Source: an uncultured Prevotellaceae bacterium (GTDB taxonomy: Bacteria > Bacteroidota > Bacteroidia > Bacteroidales > Bacteroidaceae). From it: a stretch of DNA of 18,278 bases. A program made the translations under genes and the position numbers. Of the stretch, positions 14,534 to 18,278 are shown piece after piece. A model generated the notes under the pieces. That model searched no databases, was not told the origin of the DNA, and saw only the letters and a list, made by a program, of their open reading frames with translations. Location of the stretch: the NCBI GenBank assembly GCA_946407325.1, contig CAMJNN010000019.1, forward strand, positions 1-18,278, given 5' to 3'. Each line of letters opens with the position of its first letter. Position 1 is the first letter of the stretch.

Positions 14534-15346
14534 ATGAGTAATCTATTTGATATTAAAGGCAAGGTGGTTGTCATCACAGGTGGCACAGGAACCTTAGGCC
14601 GTACCATATCTTCCTACTTGGCCGAACAAGGGGCGAGGGTAGTGATTATGGGACGAAAGGCAGAAGTAGGCAATGCCATTGTACAGAAAATAAAGGAGAA
14701 AGGTGGCGAAGCAATGTACCTCACCACTGATGTGGTAAAACAAGAGATATTGGAGCAGAACTTGGCCGATATTCTACAGGCCTATGGACAAGTAGACGCC
14801 CTACTCAATGCAGCTGGCGGCAACCTTTCTGGTGCCACCATTGGTCCTGATGCCACTTTCTTCGACCTCAAAGTAGAAGACTTTCAGAAGGTATTGGATT
14901 TGAACCTTACTGGCACTGTCTTGCCCACACAGGTGTTCCTGAAGCAAATGGCGAAGCAGGGTAAAGGCGCTATTGTTAATTTTTCATCGATGTCGGCTTT
15001 CCGTCCGCTGACCCGTGTGGCTGGTTATGGTGTAGCTAAAGCTGGAGTGAGCAACTTTACCGCCTTTATGGCTACAGAAGTAGCGAAGAAGTTCAGTACT
15101 GGTATCCGTGTGAATGCCATTGCTCCTGGCTTCTTCCTGACCGAGCAGAACCGTACGTTGCTGACAAACCCAGATGGTTCTTGGACGCAACGCGGACAAG
15201 ACATTATTCATCAAACGCCGATGGGACGTATGGGCAAGCCCGAAGAACTGTGTGGTACCATTCACTACCTCATCAGCGATGCTTCCCAGTTTGTTACTGG
15301 CACTGTTGCCATCGTTGATGGAGGCTTTAATGTATTTACAATATGA
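14534..15346 (+). CDS. uxuB: D-mannonate oxidoreductase (fructuronate reductase), SDR type
   Basis: This 270-residue short-chain dehydrogenase should interconvert D-fructuronate and D-mannonate with NAD(P)H. The nucleotide-binding glycine motif GGTGTLG is at residues 16-22 and NAAGG at 92-96. The catalytic set is Ser152, Tyr165 and Lys169 (SSMSAF, then GYGVAKAG). The C-terminal region has [10 protein letters not shown] and the terminal DGGF segment of classical SDRs. It is not homologous to the long-chain UxuB of E. coli; SDR versions in the same genomic setting occur in Bacillus (YjmF) and Bacteroidetes. The stop codon overlaps the uxuA start in ATGA (15343-15346), which points to translational coupling with the next step of the pathway. 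The GH2 gene ends nine bases before it. The substrate call rests on context. Confidence 0.85.
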   Translation: MSNLFDIKGKVVVITGGTGTLGRTISSYLAEQGARVVIMGRKAEVGNAIVQKIKEKGGEAMYLTTDVVKQEILEQNLADILQAYGQVDALLNAAGGNLSGATIGPDATFFDLKVEDFQKVLDLNLTGTVLPTQVFLKQMAKQGKGAIVNFSSMSAFRPLTRVAGYGVAKAGVSNFTAFMATEVAKKFSTGIRVNAIAPGFFLTEQNRTLLTNPDGSWTQRGQDIIHQTPMGRMGKPEELCGTIHYLISDASQFVTGTVAIVDGGFNVFTI

Positions 15347-16512
15347 TACTTTGCGAACAAACATTCCGTTGGTACGGCCCTAACGACCCTGTAAGTCTGA
15401 GTGATATCCGTCAGGCAGGTGCCACAGGCATCGTTACCGCCTTGCATCACATCTCTAATGGTGAGATATGGACGGTAGAGGAAATCATGAAGCGCAAGCT
15501 GATGATAGAGGAGGCAGGCTTGAAGTGGTCGGTGGTCGAGAGTGTGCCTGTGCACGAGCATATCAAGACACAGACAGACGATTACAAGCGCTATATCGAG
15601 AACTATAAGAAGAGTCTGTTTAACCTGGGTTGGTGTGGCATCAAGGTGGTGACCTACAACTTTATGCCAGTGCTCGATTGGACACGTACCGACTTAGCCT
15701 ACGAGCTGGCAGACGGTAGTCGTGCTTTGCGCTTCGAGCGTGCAGCATTCATAGCCTTCGACCTCTTCTTGTTGAAGCGTCCTGGTGCTGAGGCTGAATA
15801 TACTGAGGAAGAGAAAGCTAAAGCGAAGGTGCGCTTTGAACAGATGACAGATGATGAGAAAAATCGCTTGGTGCGCAATATGATTGCTGGCTTGCCAGGC
15901 TCAGAGGAGAGCTTCACACTGGAGCAGTTCCAACAGGAGTTGGACAGGTACAAAGACATTACCCCTGAGCGCCTGCGGGCCAACCTTATCTATTTCCTGC
16001 AAGAGGTGACTCCTGCGGCTGAAGAGGCTGGCGTCAAGTTAGTGATTCATCCTGATGACCCTCCATGCTCTATCTTGGGTTTGCCTCGCATCCTGAGCAA
16101 TGCAGCCGATTTCCAAGCGTTGGTGGATGCTGTGCCATCGCCAGCTAACGGTCTCTGTCTGTGCTGTGGTTCGTTGGGTGTAAGTGCAGAGAACGACCTT
16201 CCGGCTATGATGCGTCGCTTTGGCGACCGCATCCATTTCGTCCACCTGCGTAGTACCAAGCGCGATGACGAAGGCAATTTCTACGAGGCCAACCACCTTG
16301 AAGGTGATGTGCCGATGGTAGAGGTGATGAAGGCCTTTCTGGAGATTCAGCAACAGCGTGGAGAGAGCATCGCCATGCGACCCGATCATGGTCACCAGAT
16401 GGCAGACGATCTGCGCAAGCAAACCAACCCAGGATACTCTTTGATAGGTCGCCTGCGTGGACTTGCAGAGCTTCGTGGCCTTGAGTTGGGCATCGCACAG
16501 TCATTGGGCTGA
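15343..16512 (+). CDS. uxuA: Mannonate dehydratase
   Basis: This 389-residue enzyme dehydrates D-mannonate to 2-keto-3-deoxygluconate. The N-terminus has the conserved [11 protein letters not shown] and TALHHI segments, then EEIMKRK and the [13 protein letters not shown] block, all typical of UxuA. Likely metal ligands in the family pattern are His236 in IHPDDPP, Cys274 in CLCCGSLG, His301 in HFVHLRS and Asp348 in RPDHGH. The length is usual for the family. The ATG overlaps the uxuB stop by the ATGA arrangement. A 110-base gap follows before the aldolase gene, and it holds a structured repeat. The call is secure from the protein alone and is reinforced by neighbours before and after it in the pathway. 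Confidence 0.97.
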   Translation: MILCEQTFRWYGPNDPVSLSDIRQAGATGIVTALHHISNGEIWTVEEIMKRKLMIEEAGLKWSVVESVPVHEHIKTQTDDYKRYIENYKKSLFNLGWCGIKVVTYNFMPVLDWTRTDLAYELADGSRALRFERAAFIAFDLFLLKRPGAEAEYTEEEKAKAKVRFEQMTDDEKNRLVRNMIAGLPGSEESFTLEQFQQELDRYKDITPERLRANLIYFLQEVTPAAEEAGVKLVIHPDDPPCSILGLPRILSNAADFQALVDAVPSPANGLCLCCGSLGVSAENDLPAMMRRFGDRIHFVHLRSTKRDDEGNFYEANHLEGDVPMVEVMKAFLEIQQQRGESIAMRPDHGHQMADDLRKQTNPGYSLIGRLRGLAELRGLELGIAQSLG

Positions 16513-16536
16513 ACTGAACTTAATGCTTATTGCCTC

Positions 16537-16589
16537 ATGAATGTGCCGACGGCTGACTGCAAGCAGATATGCCGTCTACACCCATTCAT
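16537..16589. repeat. Structured inverted-repeat element, copy 1 (REP-like) between uxuA and eda
   Basis: Outer arms ATGAATG (16537-16543) and CATTCAT (16583-16589) are complementary. Inner arms GACGGC (16548-16553) and GCCGTC (16571-16576) are complementary. TGCC lies between the arms on the 5' side and TACACC on the 3' side, and the terminal loop starts with TGAC. The second copy at 17290-17347 has the same layout with paired changes. Read on the minus strand it begins GTAG followed by an imperfect palindrome, as REP elements do. There is no T-tract, so it is not a standard terminator. Confidence 0.75.
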
Positions 16590-16622
16590 TTCGGCTCATT
16601 TAACATAAGATAAAATAATATT

Positions 16623-17279
16623 ATGAGTAAGTTTGATAAAATAGCAGTTTTGAGTAAGATGGCCGCTGCCCCTATGGTGCCCGTCTTCTATCATAAGGAT
16701 GTAGAGATAGCCAAGCAGGTGGTGAAAGCTTGCTACGACGGAGGTGTGCGAGCTTTCGAGTTCACCAATCGTGGTGATTTCGCCCACGAAGTATTTGCTG
16801 AAGTGAGGAAATTTGCTTGGGAGGAATGTCCCGAGTTGGCGCTGGGCGTAGGCTCTGTTGTTGATGCCCCCACCGCATCGTTGTACATCCAGATGGGAGC
16901 CGACTTCGTGGTAGGACCGTTGTTCAACCCCGATGTGGCTAAAGTATGTAACCGTCGTGGGGTGCCATATACTCCAGGATGTGGCAGTGTCAGCGAGGTA
17001 GGCTTTGCCCAAGAGGCAGGATGCGACCTCATCAAGGTGTTCCCTGGCGATGTGTTGGGTCCTAAGTTCGTGAAAGGATTGCTGGCCCCTATGCCGTGGA
17101 CAAAACTCATGGTGACGGGTGGGGTAGAACCCACTGAAGAAAATCTCTCCGCATGGTTCAAGGCAGGTGTCTTCTGTGTGGGTATGGGCAGCAAGCTCTT
17201 CCCCAAAGATGTCGTTGCTAACAAAGACTGGCAGTACATCACCAACAAGTGCAAGGAAGTTTTGACCATTTTACGTTGA
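16623..17279 (+). CDS. eda: 2-dehydro-3-deoxy-6-phosphogluconate (KDPG/KHG) aldolase
   Basis: This 218-residue class I aldolase should split KDPG into pyruvate and glyceraldehyde 3-phosphate. The Schiff-base lysine is Lys138 in DLIKVFPGD, and Glu46 in FEFTNRG and the [11 protein letters not shown] segment (75-85) match the active site of the Eda/KdgA family. [12 protein letters not shown] and VPYTPGCGS are also diagnostic. Length is close to the E. coli enzyme of about 213 residues. It completes the pathway that begins with the products of kdgK, uxuB and uxuA. It is flanked on both sides by copies of a structured repeat, which could set its expression apart from its neighbours. The ATG at 16623 follows an A/T-rich leader without a Shine-Dalgarno site. 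Confidence 0.95.
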   Translation: MSKFDKIAVLSKMAAAPMVPVFYHKDVEIAKQVVKACYDGGVRAFEFTNRGDFAHEVFAEVRKFAWEECPELALGVGSVVDAPTASLYIQMGADFVVGPLFNPDVAKVCNRRGVPYTPGCGSVSEVGFAQEAGCDLIKVFPGDVLGPKFVKGLLAPMPWTKLMVTGGVEPTEENLSAWFKAGVFCVGMGSKLFPKDVVANKDWQYITNKCKEVLTILR

Positions 17280-17289
17280 ACGCTTCGCA

Positions 17290-17347
17290 ATGTGGATGTG
17301 CCGGCGGCTGACGTCAGGCCTATAATGCCGCCTACACACATCCACAT
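17290..17347. repeat. Structured inverted-repeat element, copy 2 (REP-like) between eda and uxaC
   Basis: Outer arms ATGTGGATG (17290-17298) and CATCCACAT (17339-17347) are fully complementary and can extend by two more pairs. Inner arms GGCGGC (17303-17308) and GCCGCC (17327-17332) are complementary. The internal loops TGCC and TACACA and the loop start TGAC agree with copy 1. The loop also contains the palindromes TGACGTCA and AGGCCT. It begins 10 bases after the eda stop codon. Confidence 0.75.
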
Positions 17348-17389
17348 GCTACGCTAACAAAGAGGCATTATATTTATATTTTCAATAAT

Positions 17390-18278
17390 ATGAAACCCTT
17401 CATGGACGACAATTTCTTGCTGCAGAGCAAGACGGCTCAGATGCTCTATCATGAGCACGCTAAGCAATTGCCCATCATCGACTATCACTGCCATCTCAAT
17501 CCCAAAGAGATAGCAGAAGACCATCGTTTTCGTTCCATTACCGAACTATGGTTGGGAGGCGATCATTATAAGTGGCGTGCTTTGCGTGCCAATGGTGTAG
17601 ATGAGTATTTCATTACAGGTGGTGCCACCGATTGGGAGAAGTTCCAGAAGTGGGCAGAAACCATCCCCTATACCTTCCGCAATCCGTTGTACCATTGGAC
17701 GCACTTGGAGCTGCGCACAGCCTTTGGCATTCAGAAGCTGCTTAACCCAGATACGGCGAAGGAGATCTATGACGAATGTAACGAGAAACTGCAACAACCA
17801 GAGTTCTCTGCCCGTGGTCTCATGCAACGCTATCATGTCGAGGTAGTTTGCACTACTGATGACCCTGTTGACTCTTTGGAGTATCATGAACAAATCAATG
17901 CCAGTGGTTTCGAAATCAAAGTGTTACCCACTTGGCGACCAGATAAGGCGATGGCCATCGACAACCCCCAGACCTATCGCACCTATATCGAACAGCTGTC
18001 GGAAGTAAGCGGTGTAGATATCTACAACTACAGCGACCTGCTCGAAGCTCTCTACCTACGTCATCTTTATTTTGCCCAGCATGGTTGCAAGTTGTCCGAT
18101 CATGGCATCGACTGCTTCTATGCCGAGCCAGTAACCGAGGACGAGCTGCAAGCTATCTTTGTCAAGGTCATGAGCGGCGACGAAGCTACAGAGGCCGAGA
18201 AGCTGAAGTTCAAGTCTGGCTTGCTCACTTATTTCGCTGAACTCGATGCCGACACCCAGTGGGTACAGCAGTTCCACT
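17390..18278 (+). CDS. uxaC: Uronate isomerase (3' end beyond the window)
   Basis: The frame is open from ATG 17390 to the last base, giving 296 codons of a protein that is usually about 470 residues, so the C-terminal third is cut off by the window. The protein starts MKPFMDDNFLLQS and has the amidohydrolase metal motif DYHCHL with His33 and His35. ITELWLGGDHYKWRALRANG and CTTDDPVDSL follow, all characteristic of UxaC. The enzyme converts D-glucuronate to D-fructuronate and D-galacturonate to D-tagaturonate, the first cytoplasmic step of the pathway encoded by the upstream genes. The 110-base gap before it contains the second structured repeat and an A/T-rich leader with no clear promoter. 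It probably belongs to the same operon. Confidence 0.95.
   Translation, partial: MKPFMDDNFLLQSKTAQMLYHEHAKQLPIIDYHCHLNPKEIAEDHRFRSITELWLGGDHYKWRALRANGVDEYFITGGATDWEKFQKWAETIPYTFRNPLYHWTHLELRTAFGIQKLLNPDTAKEIYDECNEKLQQPEFSARGLMQRYHVEVVCTTDDPVDSLEYHEQINASGFEIKVLPTWRPDKAMAIDNPQTYRTYIEQLSEVSGVDIYNYSDLLEALYLRHLYFAQHGCKLSDHGIDCFYAEPVTEDELQAIFVKVMSGDEATEAEKLKFKSGLLTYFAELDADTQWVQQFH

Noticed and set aside
16537..16589. Inverted repeat after uxuA as a Rho-independent terminator
   Set aside because: No T-tract follows, internal loops interrupt the stem, and pathway genes continue in the same direction.
1..18278. CRISPR array, tRNA/rRNA genes, insertion sequences, prophage genes
   Set aside because: I found no regular spacer-repeat array, no tRNA or rRNA sequence that I recognise and no transposase or integrase coding region. 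The window looks like ordinary chromosome.

Overview
The window reads as chromosomal DNA from a Bacteroidales bacterium, probably Prevotella/Bacteroides-like. Several intergenic regions carry the Bacteroidetes-type promoter element TAnnTTTG, some with an upstream TTTG. Shine-Dalgarno sequences are mostly absent and leaders are A/T-rich. Family content (six-S1-domain rpsA, SDR-type mannonate oxidoreductase, type II pantothenate kinase, GH2 glycosidase with a GH2-associated C-terminal domain) fits that group. I cannot name a species from sequence alone.

Region 1 (1-5155) is mostly housekeeping. It holds the 3' part of a RelA/SpoT-type alarmone synthetase gene, immediately followed by a stand-alone SpoT/MESH1-like HD hydrolase gene. 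Then come a type II pantothenate kinase, ribosomal protein S1 and ribonuclease Z. The S1 terminator hairpin overlaps the apparent promoter of the ribonuclease Z gene.

Region 2 (5150-6760) is an envelope-stress-like cassette: an ECF sigma factor, a small single-pass membrane protein that is a likely anti-sigma partner, and a small exported Spy/CpxP-like helical protein. A strong bidirectional terminator follows. The gaps before the sigma gene and before the membrane-protein gene share a duplicated leader, GATTAAACC-N13-ATTGTCTAA, that looks like a pair of ECF-type promoters.

Region 3 (6772-9764, minus strand) is an operon of three exported enzymes: a glutamine-amidotransferase-like hydrolase, a nucleotide pyrophosphatase/phosphodiesterase-like enzyme, and a Tat/lipobox-bearing xylose-isomerase-like TIM-barrel protein.

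Region 4 (10004-11317) is a solitary predicted lipoprotein of unknown function with its own promoter-like element and terminator.

Region 5 (11354-18278) is a hexuronate catabolic operon: kdgK, a secreted GH2 glycosidase, SDR-type uxuB, uxuA, eda/kdgA and uxaC (cut by the window end). Together these would release a uronic acid and convert it via fructuronate (or tagaturonate), mannonate, KDG and KDPG to pyruvate and glyceraldehyde 3-phosphate. The two gaps around the aldolase gene each hold a copy of a structured inverted-repeat element with compensatory base changes. This is either a REP-like repeat (with a GTAG foot on the minus strand) or a conserved RNA structure.
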